Shown one piece after another: positions 45,665 to 57,716 of a stretch of 64,000 nt of DNA. A program made the translations under genes and the position numbers. The notes below the pieces were generated by a model. It saw only the letters and a program-made list of their open reading frames with translations. It was not told the DNA's origin and made no database searches. This DNA is from Gigaspora rosea (Eukaryota; Glomeromycota; Glomeromycetes; Diversisporales; Gigasporaceae), in contig QKWP01000620.1 of NCBI GenBank assembly GCA_003550325.1, positions 156,189 to 220,188 on the forward strand, given 5' to 3'. Numbering within the stretch: position 1 is the stretch's first letter; each line of letters starts with the position of its first letter.

Positions 45665-46250
45665 TCTAGATGTTTCAATATGCATGATATAGTAGATAAA
45701 ATCCGGATATAAATCTGGATATCTGGATTATTTTGTTTATAAATATATATTTGTTATATATTTAATTAATTTATTTAAATTAAAATTAACTTTGTACGTA
45801 AGAACTTTTATTATCATGCTAAGTGTTTAAAAAGAGTTATTCGAATTATAAATATTTCAGATTTACTATTATAGATTATGGTACGATATGTAATAATCTT
45901 AAAAAATTTATATATGTTAATATAAAATAACATTTTACTTTTTTAAAAAAAGTCACCCGGCCGGGTTACGAGAACCAATTTTATTTATGTGCATGGCCTT
46001 AAAGATATTTGTATATGAATTGTCTCCACTAAAACAACATTAATAAAAATTACTACATAGAGAATATTGTATAAGATATTTACTAATATTCCTACAAAGG
46101 CATTCTCACTGCTAAATACTTGATTTCCAACAGTGCAATGATAGTTTTTTAGATGTTTCTAAATTTCTCATATTATAGCTTTTTTAATATGATCAAGCTC
46201 ATAATTAGGTAGTGACAATATATGCAAAGACAGTATATTATAGTCCTTAT

Positions 46251-48438
46251 TAGTGTTCCTATAAACCTGAGCTGAACTGAACTTAGGTCAAGTTCAGGTT
46301 CAGTTTCAGGTTCAGTATTGAACTTTTAGAGCTAGTTCAGGTTCAGTTTAGGTTCAGTTCATAAGTTGATGAACATGCTCAGGTTCAGTCTGGTGTTTAT
46401 ATGAACTAGTGATTTTAGGTTTGGGTTCGGGTTTGGTCTAGTCCAGACCAGACTCAAACTCTAAATTTTTTTATTAAAACTTTAACTAAACTCAAACTCA
46501 ACCATAATTAGGCTAGTTCAAATTTTGCAAATTAATTTAAGTTTGAATAAAAATATGTGTATTTTTTGATACCGAACAAGTTTACTTAGAGTGAGAAGTA
46601 TAAATCATTAATAAAATTTAGAGAATCACAGCATTTTGTATAATTTTATTAATAAAATTATTTGTATAAGTTTATTAATAAAATTATTTGTATAATTTTA
46701 TTAATAAAATTATACAAATTTCCATGATTTTCTAAATTTTACTAATTGATCATAACTTCTTGCACTAAGTAAACTTGTTAAGCACCAAAAAATACATCAA
46801 ATTGGCATATTTTATTTTACTTTTCTTAAAATTTGAAGAAATGATGCTTAATTATAAAATTAAGCATCTTTGACACAAATTTAAGGAAAATAAAATAAAA
46901 TATACCGATATGATGTATTTTTTGGTGCTAAACAAGTTTACTTAGATCAAGAAGTTATGATCAATTAGTAAAATTTAGAGAATCATAGCATTTTGTATAA
47001 TTGATCCGGAGTGTAGCGGAGGATCCTCAATTTCTATGCATTAAGTGATACAAAAATTATGTTTTTGATGCACTTAGCCCCAAAAAGTTGCTTTTTTGAT
47101 GTATCAGCATAAATTTTATGAAGATCATATCAGAAACGTAATTTGAAAATTTTTTGTTAGTTACTACGCGTGTTCAAATTTGTTAATTTAGTATAACAAA
47201 ATATGCATATTCATGTGTTTGTATAATGAGATAATTATCATATGATATACTTCGGATCTAACAATGCTACTTATTTTCCTAGTTTTATTAATAAAATTAT
47301 ACAAATTTCTATAATTCTCTAAATTTTCTAATTAATCATAACTTCTTGCACTAAGTAAACTTGTTAAGCATCAAAAAATACATCAAATTGGCATATTTTA
47401 TTTTACTTTTCTTAAAATTTGAAGAAAAGATACTTAATTTTGAAAATTTTCATCAAAAATTCAAAATTAAGCAACTTTGATACAAATTTTAAAGAAAATA
47501 AAATATACTGATTTGATGTATTTTTTTTTAACAAGTTTACTTAGATTAAGAAGTTATGATCAATTAGTAAAATTTAGAGAATCATAGAATTTTTTTTGTA
47601 TAATTTTATTAATAAAATTATACAAAATGCTATGATTCTCTAAATTTTGCTAATTGATTATAACTTCTTGATCTAAGTAAACTTGTTTAGTACCGAAAAA
47701 TACATTATATTAGTATATTTTATTTATTTTTCCTTAAAATTTGTGTCAAAGATACTTAATTTTGAATTTTTGATAAAAATTTCCATAATTAAGCATTTTT
47801 TCTTCAAATTTTAAGAAAAGTAAAATAAAATATGCCAATTTGATGTATCTTAACAAGTTTACTTAGTGCAAGAAGTTATGATCAATTAGTAAAATTTAGA
47901 GAATCATAGAAATTTGTATAATTTTTATTAATAAAATTATACAAATAATTTTATTAATAAATTTATACAAATAATTTTATTAATAAAATTATACAAAATG
48001 CTGTGATTCTCTAAATTTTACTAATGATTTATACTTCTCACTCTAAGTAAACTTGTTCAGTATCAAAAAATACATATATTTTTATTCAAACTCAAATTAA
48101 TTTGCAAAATTTGAACTAGCCTGACCAAACTTATGATTGAGTTTGAGTTTAGTTAAAGTTTTAATAATAAATTTAGAGTTTGAGTCTGGTCTGGACTAGA
48201 CCAAACCTGAACCCAAACCTAAAATTACTAGTTCATATGAACACCAAACTGAACCTGAACATGTTCATGAACTTATGAACTGAATCTGAACTGAACCTGA
48301 ACTAGCTCTAAAAGTTCAATACTGAACCTAAACCTGAACATGTTTTAAAAAATGTTTAGGTTTAGATTCAATATTGAACCTGAACCTGAACCTGAACTTG
48401 ATCTAAGTTCAGTTCAGTTCAGGTTCATAGGAACACTA
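46251..48438. mobile_element. Second giant palindromic hAT-like element
   Basis: Ends TAGTGTTCCTATAAACCTGA and inverted TAGTGTTCCTATGAACCTGA. Subterminal arms consist of CAGGTTCAGTTCAGG repeats, then a GTCTGGTCTGGACTAGACC-like block shared with 1130-2957. The centre alternates hairpins built on AACAAGTTTACTTAG and ATTTTATTAATAAAATTATA with TTTTATTTTACTTTTCTTAA units. No clear 8-bp TSD is visible. It contains the insertion 46999-47281. Confidence 0.75.
46999..47281. mobile_element. Insertion in the giant palindrome, related to 29480-29690
   Basis: It interrupts the hairpin loop GTATAATTTTATTAAT. It begins GATCCGGAGTGTAGCGGAGG, and its body (TTTTTGATGTATCAGCATAA, TATGAAGATCATATCAGAAA) parallels 29480-29690. 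Class unknown; a TSD of at most a few T could exist. Confidence 0.5.
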
Positions 48439-49350
48439 ATAATAATGTACTTTTTATACTTAAAAATATAAAAAATGATTGCAATATTTTATATATTCTA
48501 TTTCAAACCAAGTATTTGATGCAACTAAACATATTACAGTCAGGGATTTTACCATATTTGGTAATGGTCAATCGCACCTTATTTGGTAATGATCTTCAAT
48601 TGGATTATTCTAATTTTTTTCCGGATTGTTCTACGTACTTAAAGATTGACCAATCAAATTAGTGCCTATATTTAATCGATTTCCTAACGTTATGACTTTA
48701 AAAAGCTGAAATGCTTTAGTTCTTTTCGCATAACTTATTTTATGTTACTCGCTTTTTTCATTATACTCAAGGCTACAATATTTTTAACTAGTGTAGATTA
48801 AACATTTAAACGGTTTAGCAAAGACACATTCATTGTGAAAAGCGTCAACTTTGAATCTTGCAAATGCATTTCTGCACTTACAAGGATACTTCTGTACTAC
48901 ACTAAAAGGTTTGAATTTTAAATTTACCAAAAGTTTCAAATTTATATTCATTTAGTAATGATGAGCTTTTAAAAAATACATGATTACTCTGATAGATTAA
49001 ACATTAATACCTTGCCATCCAAATCTTTAATTAATATAGTTTGGTTTGTTCGTGTCCAAATTCCAAACTCTGTCTCAGAAATATTATTTATAACCTTTAT
49101 TTAAATTTTAAATAAATAGTACATATTCGCATAGGCTATTGATTCATATATGAAACTTTTAAATAGACCTGGTTGGTCAGTTTTTTTTTAATTTATAAAT
49201 AAACTCTTTTTTTTATTGGGGTATGAAACTTTTAAATAGACCTGGGTGGTCAGTTTTTTTTTAATTTATATGTAACAATTTATAAACTTTTTTTATTGGG
49301 TTTTTGGATTTGTTCAAAATTTCCAACGTGTATAAGCATTGGTAATCTTA
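48439..49350. repeat. Spacer with an ~80-bp tandem duplication
   Basis: GAAACTTTTAAATAGACCTG and GGTCAGTTTTTTTTTAATTT occur twice in order (49158-49230 and 49224-49300). TATTTGGTAATG repeats lie at 48556-48590. No gene. Confidence 0.5.
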
Positions 49351-50146
49351 GGGAAGTGCAGTTAATCACGTAATTAGGGTTTACATAGGTCCTGACCCCC
49401 CTAGTGATAGAACTATTGACCAATCAAATTTAAGAAAACTCAAAACGTCTTTAACCTGAAAATAAGCTACCCACAATTAACAAAGGTCGCTACATAGTAA
49501 AGTCTAAATTCTACTAAGCAAATCGAAAAAATCGATTATGTAAACTTATTCAGCAGATCAAAATACACTTTCAACAAAATTTTCATAAGTATCGGATAAT
49601 TTTTTATTAATTGACTTTTGATTTTTACGCTCGACGAAAAAATTAAAATTTTTTAAAAAAATATATTTGACGAATGTAAAAGTTATAAGTTAAATAATAA
49701 AAACTTCTCCAATACTTATGAAAAGTTTTTGGTAAGTGTATTTTGATTTGCTGAATAAGGTTACTTAATCGATATTTTTCGATTTGCTTAGTAAAATTTA
49801 GAGTTTACTATGTAGCAACGTTTGTCAATTGTGGGGCAAATATATTTTTTTAAAAATTTTTAATTTTTCTGTCAAAAGTAAAAATCAAAAGTCATTTAAT
49901 AAAGAATTTCTCCAATCCTTATGTAAATTTTAAAGTAAGTGTATTTTGATCGACTGAATAAGGTTACTTAATCGATTTTTTTTGATTTGCTTAGTAAAAT
50001 TTAGACTTTACTATGTAGCAACTATTAGCGATTAACTAAAAATCGATTTTCTTTAATATGATTGGCTATTTATACTATATATATATAGGACGTGATATTT
50101 GGGGACCCCCCACCCCTAAAAAATTACGTGATTTTCTGCACTTCCC
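49351..50146. mobile_element. Harbinger-like element carrying the shared palindromic module
   Basis: Ends GGGAAGTGCAGTTAATCACG and inverted GGGAAGTGCAGAAAATCACG with TTA on both sides (49348-49350, 50147-50149). The interior contains TAAACTTATTCAGCAGATCA, TTTTGATTTGCTGAATAAGG and AGCAAATCGA blocks, the same module as in the mariner-like elements at 26640 and 58641. 796 bp, non-coding. Confidence 0.75.
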
Positions 50147-50340
50147 TTAATAAATTCGATGCTCATAGAAACCTTAAGTTGAAATAGTTAAAAATACCAG
50201 AATGGTACTATGCAATAAATAGAATTCATGACGATTTTCTAGATTTATATATTAAAATAAATACTTAAATGTTTTAAACAATTGTATTATTTTATTTTCG
50301 ATAATAATAATATCAATCAAACCTTCATTCTCCTATGTTT

Positions 50341-53300
50341 CTAAATTTTTGTTACAATCAAGTTCATTGTCTGAATTAAATAAGGATCTTACCTCCTTTA
50401 AAATGATTAATAATTCTTCTTTTTTTTTTGCTTGAATCCACGATATTTTTTTCAGATACCTTCGCTCATCTGTTCAAAAAATGCTTCAATCTTTGCAACG
50501 ATCTCTGCTTTGCTCATGTTTGGTTCTGCTTTCTGGCTGGTTTCTTCCTCCTTTGTGACTGGAATTGATCTAAAAAAATAATTAGGATTTTTATTACAAA
50601 AAATATTAGTAACATAGTCTTTTCTAGCTTGCTTTGCTAAATTTGTAAAATCTATCAACTGTGCACTTAATTCCTGTCCTCCCAAGCTTTTACAAATAGT
50701 TCTCAATTCAATAGGGCCAATGAAATCATCCTTTCTTAGACGAATTCTAAATCTTTGACACTCTGAAATTGGTTCCGGTCGGGATCTTGGGCCAGTCATT
50801 TGAAGATCACTATATCCAATCGAATTAAAGAAATTGCAACGCAACTATTTTATAAATAAATTTTAAGTTAGAATTCTTAATAATAAAAAAAATAAATAAA
50901 TACAAACATATCGAATTACCTGGAGGAATTTTTTACAATTTCTCGCGGTAATTTCCCAATAGCATGCTTGTGGAATAGGTGGTATCAATGTTTTTAGAGT
51001 CTTATTTATTTCTTCTAAAATCGCATCTAACTCCTAGTACTGTTTGAAAAGTCCTGATCGAGAAACTACACTGTTCTTTTCTACAATATCTCGTATAGTT
51101 AAATTAAGCTGCATTAATTGCACTTCATCTGTAATATCTATCATACAGTATATTGGATAATGACATGCTGACCACACTGGAGAAAATACCTTTTTGCAGC
51201 TCTTTTTAACAATGGATTATTGTTCCTGATGGCAACTCTATAATTAATAATAGACTGGAGATAAATAAAAATCTATATAATATCAGCGAATTTTATTAAT
51301 TAATCGTAAATACTTCAGCATAGCAATAAAAATATCATAAACGAAAATATAGTAATTACCTGTTCAAATTTTAATTGGAAAAGCAGATCCTTTTGATATT
51401 TTACCCAGGCTAAATACCCTTTTACTGACGAATTAGTATAATTCTTGATATATGGCCACATCAATTCTATAGCCATTGCTTGGCGGTATATAGTGCAGAT
51501 CGAATCCCAAGATTTATAATGATTGTAACACTTCTTAAAATAAGCGAGTTGATTTTCAGTTTTGTATCCTTGAGAAATCGCAAATTGTCTAATATCAACA
51601 TCCCTATTTAATTGATATAAAGTTATGTAAGTTAATAGAAAAAATAGGTTTAGACGAAAGTGAAATAAAAGTAAAAGATCAGTAAAATTATAAAAATCAA
51701 CTTATCGACTTATTATTTAAATTATTTGATTCTCGTAATTTTACGAACATGTATGTCTGTGAAATACAAATTCTAAATAAATTGAATTTTTTAATTCAGC
51801 TAGAAGCGAAAAAAGGCCCAATATAAAATTTTTATCAACCTAACATTAAACAATAAATTTAGGTTGTTCTCAAGTAGCTCTTTCAAGGAGATTTGCTAGT
51901 GATCGAGGCGCTGCTCAATCATTTCAATTAATCAAATTTAATTGAAATGATTTTATAACAATTTTGCCAGAAATTCATTGTGCAAAATGCGGAATTTAAA
52001 TTTTAGCAATCAAGAGTAACTCCGTGAAAAAAAAGGTTGCTAGGTCCAGGTTAATCGTATATAATTATTAGTAGATAGTGATATCAAGAGCAAGCAAGCT
52101 ATGCACTTATGCATTAAGCAAGATTTACAGCTTTCTCTTGGAGTCACACTCGTATTAAGCCCACGCAAAATTGATTTCTTGTTTTGTATAACCCGATCAA
52201 CTAGTTTTTCAATTTTTCAAAAAAAAATTTTTTTTTATTTTAAATTTTTTTTTAAGTGCCAATCATGCCAATTATTTCTTAATTTCCAGAATTATTCAGT
52301 GTGGACAACGGCAACAAAAAAAAAATAATAATAAAAAAATCTGATCGATCACCCAATTTTTCAGATCTTACGTTATGCAAACCAAAAAATTAACTTTGCA
52401 TTGCCTTACGAAACTGGTACTATTATTAAATATTAGCCTATGAATTTTAATATTTCAAACTTTCGACTTATATATACAAAAATAATACAATATAACCTTA
52501 CCAATTCAATTCAACGTACACTCTAAGCATGTTCATTTTCTCGTGTAATTGTCCAGGAATAAGAACAAGCCTCGAGTATTTCTCTTTAACTTTAATTATA
52601 CGGTAATATAGAATGCCATTACACGTAATAGCTACTCATTTGCGCCTTCCGTCTTTAATTCCTGAAATTTTCTCAATATGGGAAAGAACTTTTTCAATAT
52701 TTGTTGTTGAATTTGGGTTAATATTAAGAGGATCCAGAACAAAAATTTCCGGAATATTAACTCCTTTGTCTGCAAACGACTTCTGGGTAATACTAATTCT
52801 CAGTACAGTGAGTGAATTAGTTTTTTTCAACAAGATATGGTTTAAAAATAGTTGCCTGTTCTCTATCACCTTTATCTAATTCTAAAATGCCTTGTTTAGG
52901 TAATTCTAACAAAGCTGGTAAATGAACTCGGCAATTAGGACAAACTTGCTTTCGATTTTCAATATTTTGCTTTCCACAGCTAGTATATCGTTTGTTGCAG
53001 TGGCTACTTAAACCCGTATTAGCTATAAAAGAATCAATTTCATTAGCTGCTGATAGTTTTTCTTCACACAATAATTCAAGAATTTCGTTAAGATAAGTAT
53101 ATAATTCTTGATTTATTGCTTCTTGCATCACTAATGTAATTTTAAAAAGTTTCTCGTATTGTAGCCGATTAAGAATATTAAATGTCTAAGGTGTGTTAGT
53201 ATATTGAATATGATTTCGCAGCTCCATTTTAAAAGCAACAAAACTAGTAACATTATGAAATATAACTGTGTTTACCCCTCAATCGTGATAATTTCACTGC

Positions 53301-54531
53301 CCTTTCTGCTCATTATTGAATGCTATAAACAAAAGTCCATCAGGTAAAGGCTCTTCTCTTTCTGATAATCCGTTTAACCAACTTTGAAAGCAAGTATAAC
53401 TTTCTATATATTATTATTTAGTTTAATATTCATTAAATAATTATTAACAGTTAAAAAAAATTAAATAAATAAAATTAAATATAAAAATATCATCTGAACA
53501 CATAATATGGTTATCAATGTTAATAATAGTTTTCAAGCGTGCAATGGAATATTTGATAGCCGATACTATAAGATTTATCTCAGAGACATATTTTCCATGT
53601 TTGGTGCCATATATTAAATCGACAATCATTGCTTTTAAAATTTTTTTTGATACTATTTGTGTTAAAATTATTATGGGTTAGTGTCTCGATAAATTTAGTG
53701 ACAACTTGATTACGATTACTTAGCCATGTTTGTGGATCATAGTTTAATAGATTTTTTAAAGAAAATCTATTATTATCTCTAATTAGAGATTCAATCTCTT
53801 CGTATAAACATTCTCGTTCACGTTGTATAATATTAATAACTTCCTCTATACATTTATACTGGTCATTATGCCGAGAATTCCACTGCTTGATGAGTTCATC
53901 ATTCTCTTTACATTTTTTCTGATATGATTCCCTTAAGCGAATTATTTCATCACAATATTCATTTATCATTTTTGTTAATTCTATTATTTCCTCTTTTTGT
54001 TTTTCTATTTGCAAAAGTAATTCCATAGTTTCCATTATCACATTATTGAAGTATGTTAAATCTTCATCATTCACTTGACCTGTTTTTTTGTCTTTCACCA
54101 AACTCTACCGATAAGTGTGACTCGCCATCAGATACCTCTTTGCAAATTCTAGAAATAGACGTAGTATTAATATTAGAATTAGTATCTGTTCGAGATCTTT
54201 TATCTTTGTAAGCAGAAGATGAAGATGACAAGAATGATGTGGATGACGAATTATTTAATAACTGCTAATAAAAATGATCTTTAGAGATAAGGTTATTATA
54301 ATGTGTTTGGCAAATCAAGTAAGAAATCAACAAAGAATGATGATCTATGAGTTCAGGTATAAAAGGATGATATAACGGGAGTCACTTTTCTGTTGCTGCA
54401 CTGTCTGCATGTCTTCATATTTGCTTCAGATTCGTTCCACAGTCGCTTAAGTCAATTTGTTTATAATTTTTGACTAAATCTTGAAAAATACACAGAAGCT
54501 CTTCTGCCAGTAGTTGTTCTGATTGCGACAT
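50341..54531 (-). pseudogene. Decayed multi-exon zinc-ribbon/coiled-coil protein of an unnamed family
   Basis: In order on the minus strand: MSQSEQLLAEELLCIFQDLV (from 54531); a Ser-rich basic stretch; a ~100-residue coiled coil (54100-53760); YGTKHGKYVSEINLIVSAIK (~53600); FQSWLNGLSEREEPLPDGLL (~53370); a possible zinc ribbon, HCNKRYTSCGKQ...CPNC (~52990-52920); RRISITQKS/KGVNIPEI (~52770); LVLIPGQLHEKMNMLR and VELNW (~52545-52503); ISQGYKTENQLAYFKKCYNH (~51580); ARNCKKFLQ (~50940); and IGYSDLQMTGPRSRPEP (~50800). At least eight in-frame stops and two or more frame changes are present, several at expected Trp or Arg codons (TGG to TAG/TGA, CGA to TGA). One intron (52501-51604) is ~900 bp and contains a MITE. 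I recall similar multi-copy ORFs in Rhizophagus but know no function. An origin from a transposase is possible, not shown. Confidence 0.6.
52159..52405. mobile_element. GGCCAYGCAAA-family MITE inside an intron
   Basis: The left end GCCCACGCAAAATTGATTTC and inverted right end GGCAATGCAAAGTTAATTTT both continue to GYATAAC. TAA/TTA flanks. 247 bp. It lies within the intron 51604-52501 of the decayed gene. Confidence 0.6.
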
Positions 54532-54539
54532 TCTACAGA

Positions 54540-55300
54540 TCTAGTATAAAACTTAAAAAAAAAAAAAAACTAGCCTTACATAAAATTTACTCGAAAGCCT
54601 TAAATTTTTAGGGTTCATTACTTTTTTAACAAGCATTGATCCCAAAAAGTTATTTATTGATCCTGAAAATAAAGTTTTCTTTATCTATAATTATTAAACG
54701 TACATGAAATAGTCAAAAAATTTTTAATGCAGAAATGTAATACAAAAAATGCAAAAAAAGTAATAATTAGCAGCCAATCAGATTTTTGCAGATCAGATTT
54801 TCATATTTGGTTATTTCTCTGAATGTATTAAGAAAATCAAGAAATAATTCTAAAATTTATTTAGATATATTGTTCTTCTATATAGTCACAAACTCTATTA
54901 GCTATACAATTAACCAAAAATATAATACTGTTTTTTTAATATTAAAAACACTACTAAATAGTCACAATTATATTATAATTACTAATACATTTTTTTTAAA
55001 ATTTGTTGGCTGATTTTAAATAATAAATTACTTCTTTATAGCCCCTTTTTTTCTCTTGAAAATCTTGTGTAGATGATATAACTTGAACTGGTGATTTTGC
55101 CATTAGGGCCCAAGAGTATAACCACAGTGCTATATTGACCCATGAGTCTTATATATTGTATTTTAAATTAAGAGATTGTTAAATATTTGATTAAAATTTT
55201 AAATTTATTTATTATTATATATTATATATAGGGAATCGATATTTTTACACCCTTTTTTAATAATGCTACACCTATGTAAATTGTTTTAGTTTTTTCTAAT
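54540..55300. other. AT-rich spacer with a tRNA-like stretch
   Basis: On the minus strand ~55150-55075 reads as tRNA-like: GGGTCAATATAGCACTGTGG then CACCAGTTCAAGTT, with spacing compatible with A and B boxes. It may be a SINE head. The 75-codon frame at 54786 is low complexity. Confidence 0.3.
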
Positions 55301-55309
55301 TTTTTAAAC

Positions 55310-55830
55310 TTTAATTGAAGATATCTTAACACCCTCTTGACCAAATTTAATTAACTTTTTTTTGTTTAAACTGTAGAAAGCAGTAGAATTGAAATAAAAA
55401 GGTTTATCAAATTTAATTAGAAGAATATCAAGATATCTTCAACCAAAGTTTGCAAAATTCTAAAATGTCTATCAAATATAAGCTATAGCAAAAATTGTTT
55501 ACAATCTTTAATTGAAGATATCATGACACCTTTCTAATCAAATTCAATCAACATTTTTATTTTAATTCTACTGCTTTCTACAATTAAAACAAAAAAAAAG
55601 TTGATCAAATTTGGTCAGGTGAGTGCCAAGATATCTTCAATTAAAGATTTTTGCCACAGTTATATTGTAAAGATATTTTAGAATTTTACAAAACTTTGAT
55701 TAAAGATATCTTGACACTCTTCTAATCAAATCCAATCAACTTTTTTATTTTAATTCTACTGCTTTCTACAATTAAAACAAAAAAACATTAATAGAATTTG
55801 GTTAGATGGGTGACAAGATATTCTTAAAAC
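55310..55830. repeat. GATATCTTGACA palindromes, diverged relatives of 61462-63944
   Basis: Two to three palindromes with GAAGATATCTT...ACCAAATTTAATTAACTTT and inverse, centred on TTCTACTGCTTTCTACAATT. The layout matches the 61-64 kb array but with many differences and no defined ends. Confidence 0.55.
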
Positions 55831-55834
55831 TGTT

Positions 55835-57060
55835 GTATATTTTTGCAAAGTAGTAGAAGTCTGAGTTGGCTTGCAAAGTACCAAATTGGTGTTTTTGCAA
55901 AGTACTAAAAAGTTGTTAGTTTTTTGCAAAGTGCTAGAAAGTAAAAGTTGTGTTTTCACAAATTGCTAAAATAAAATAAATTAACAAAAAAAAATTAAAA
56001 AAAAAACAAAAATACAAATAAAAAGAACAAAAAATAATAAACAAAAAAATGAATCAAGCAAATCCTTGTAAAAACTTGCACATAACTAAACTTTTTTTTT
56101 AAAGAAGCAGTTTTAAAAATTTAGAAATTGCTAAAGAAATTAAGTATATATTGCAAAATATCAAAAGTCTGTATTGGCTTGCAAGGAACCAAATTAGTAC
56201 AGTTGTTTCTCTCTATAGTCACCAAGTTTGGCATATTCTATTATTGTAATTGTTTAGAGGTGTGACTATAAGTAATATTCCTTGTCATAATCAAGTGCCC
56301 ATAAGCCAAAAGTGTTTATATTGAAATACTATTAAAAATTTTAAAAAGTTTAACAGTGAATTACTTTTGATCCAGTGGCCCAATTAGATGAAATGACTAT
56401 TAAAGACAATCGTCCAAGTCTAATCACAAAACCCAAGATCACTATAGATTGTTCACTCAGTTAATCAATTTTTAAACATAAAGTAATACAAATTCTTAAT
56501 GATCTCAGAAACTTGTGATTAGATTTTAACAATTTTGTGCTCATTAGAATTGTTTCATTAAGACAAACATTTTGTTAGCTGTTTCATCCAAATTTGGTCA
56601 TTGGATCAAAAGTTATTTGCTGTTAAACCTTTAAGAAGCTTTAATAAATAATTTTAAATATACATAAATATGAATATTGGCCAATCAGATTTTATAATCT
56701 ATATTTAGTTAAAAATTGGTAACTATAGTGAGGGTTTATAATTTTAAAAAATCAATTTTTATGGTAATAGTGATTTGTAACTATAATCAGGTTTCTTACT
56801 ATATTTTAATCTATCACACAATATTGGATACTTAAATAGAGATGTAACTATATGGGGTTTGACTATAGGGAAGATAACTGTATTTTTACAAAGTGTTAAA
56901 AAGTTGTTGGTTTCTTGCAAAGTGCTAGAAAGTAAGAGTTTTATTCTTGCAATATGCTAAAATAAAATAAATTAATAAAAAAAATTAAAAAAAAAAAACA
57001 AAACAAAAACAAAAAAAATATAAAAATGAATAAAAGATCTAATTTATAAACAAAAGAACT
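55835..57060. repeat. ~140-bp direct repeat separated by a pogo-like element
   Basis: GTTTTTTGCAAAGTGCTAGA, AAGTAAAAGTT and CTAAAATAAAATAAATTAA appear at 55915-56060 and again at 56905-57040, with GCAAAGTACYAAA units between 55840 and 56190. The element 56200-56880 lies between the two copies. Confidence 0.55.
56200..56880. mobile_element. Pogo/mariner-like non-autonomous element
   Basis: Ends CAGTTGTTTCTCTCTATAGT and inverted CAGTTATCTTCCCTATAGTC with TA on both sides (56198-56199, 56881-56882). The interior contains TTTTGATCCAGTGGCCCAAT and CATTAGAATTGTTTCATTAA, a module shared with other elements. 681 bp. Confidence 0.7.
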
Positions 57061-57716
57061 AATCTGATTTTGTAGTAGATTAACTTCAATACATTATACA
57101 AAATTTTGAAATATTTCAAAAATATAGTTCAATGTGCCCTTGGTATAACCAGATTCAGATTTACTAATTTAGCTTGGTTTTCTAGTTCTAAAATATTATA
57201 AATTATTTTGAATTATTTTGAACTAAAATATTTAAAAAAAATATTTTGAAATCACTTTCAAAATATTTCAAAAACTAAAATATTTTAAAATATATTTATA
57301 ATATATTGTAGTTTACAATAATTTTGCAGGTTCACAAGATCTTTTGAAAGATTTCACTACTATAAATTTGTTAATGATAGTTTTTAATACAATATTGTAG
57401 TTAATATAAAGAATTACAACTTTCATTATTGTACTTTATTAATTTACTTATAAAAATTAAATCTTTTATTAAAAGTAAATATTTTTTTTATTAAAGTTTC
57501 TATTTTGTAGTTTGGGCATTTTTATTTATTAGATAATAGGAACTGTTTGTAAGTTCCCAGTACTTGCAACTTTTTGATATCTCTTTAAGTAGTCATCTAA
57601 AAGTTCTATACTAGCTACTATACTTGCAATTTGCATACTAGTATTGTCTATTTAAACTCTCTGATTCTTGTTCTTTCTTCTAATTATTTTCTTGTTTAAC
57701 TAGTACAACTCTCTAA

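Larger units (their letters stand above)
43713..45998. mobile_element. Large GGCCAYGCAAA-family TIR element carrying a minisatellite
   Basis: The left end GGCCACGCAAATAAAATTAA (continuing TTGGTTCTCGTAA) and inverted right end GGCCATGCACATAAATAAAA (continuing TTGGTTCTCGTAA) pair over ~35 bp. TTA flanks both sides (43710-43712, 45999-46001). CACCCGG occurs just inside both ends. The interior holds a MITE (43841-43957), a ~50-bp minisatellite (44450-45430) and a LINE tail (45546-45664). No transposase is present. Confidence 0.65.

Noticed and set aside
51862-52040. TTAGGTTGTTCTCAAGTAGC resembling the end of the 19524-20135 element
   Set aside because: No matching inverted end or second TTA was found nearby, so only an isolated end is possible.
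55756-55959. 67-codon minus-strand frame
   Set aside because: It is made of TTGCAAAGTRCTA repeat units.
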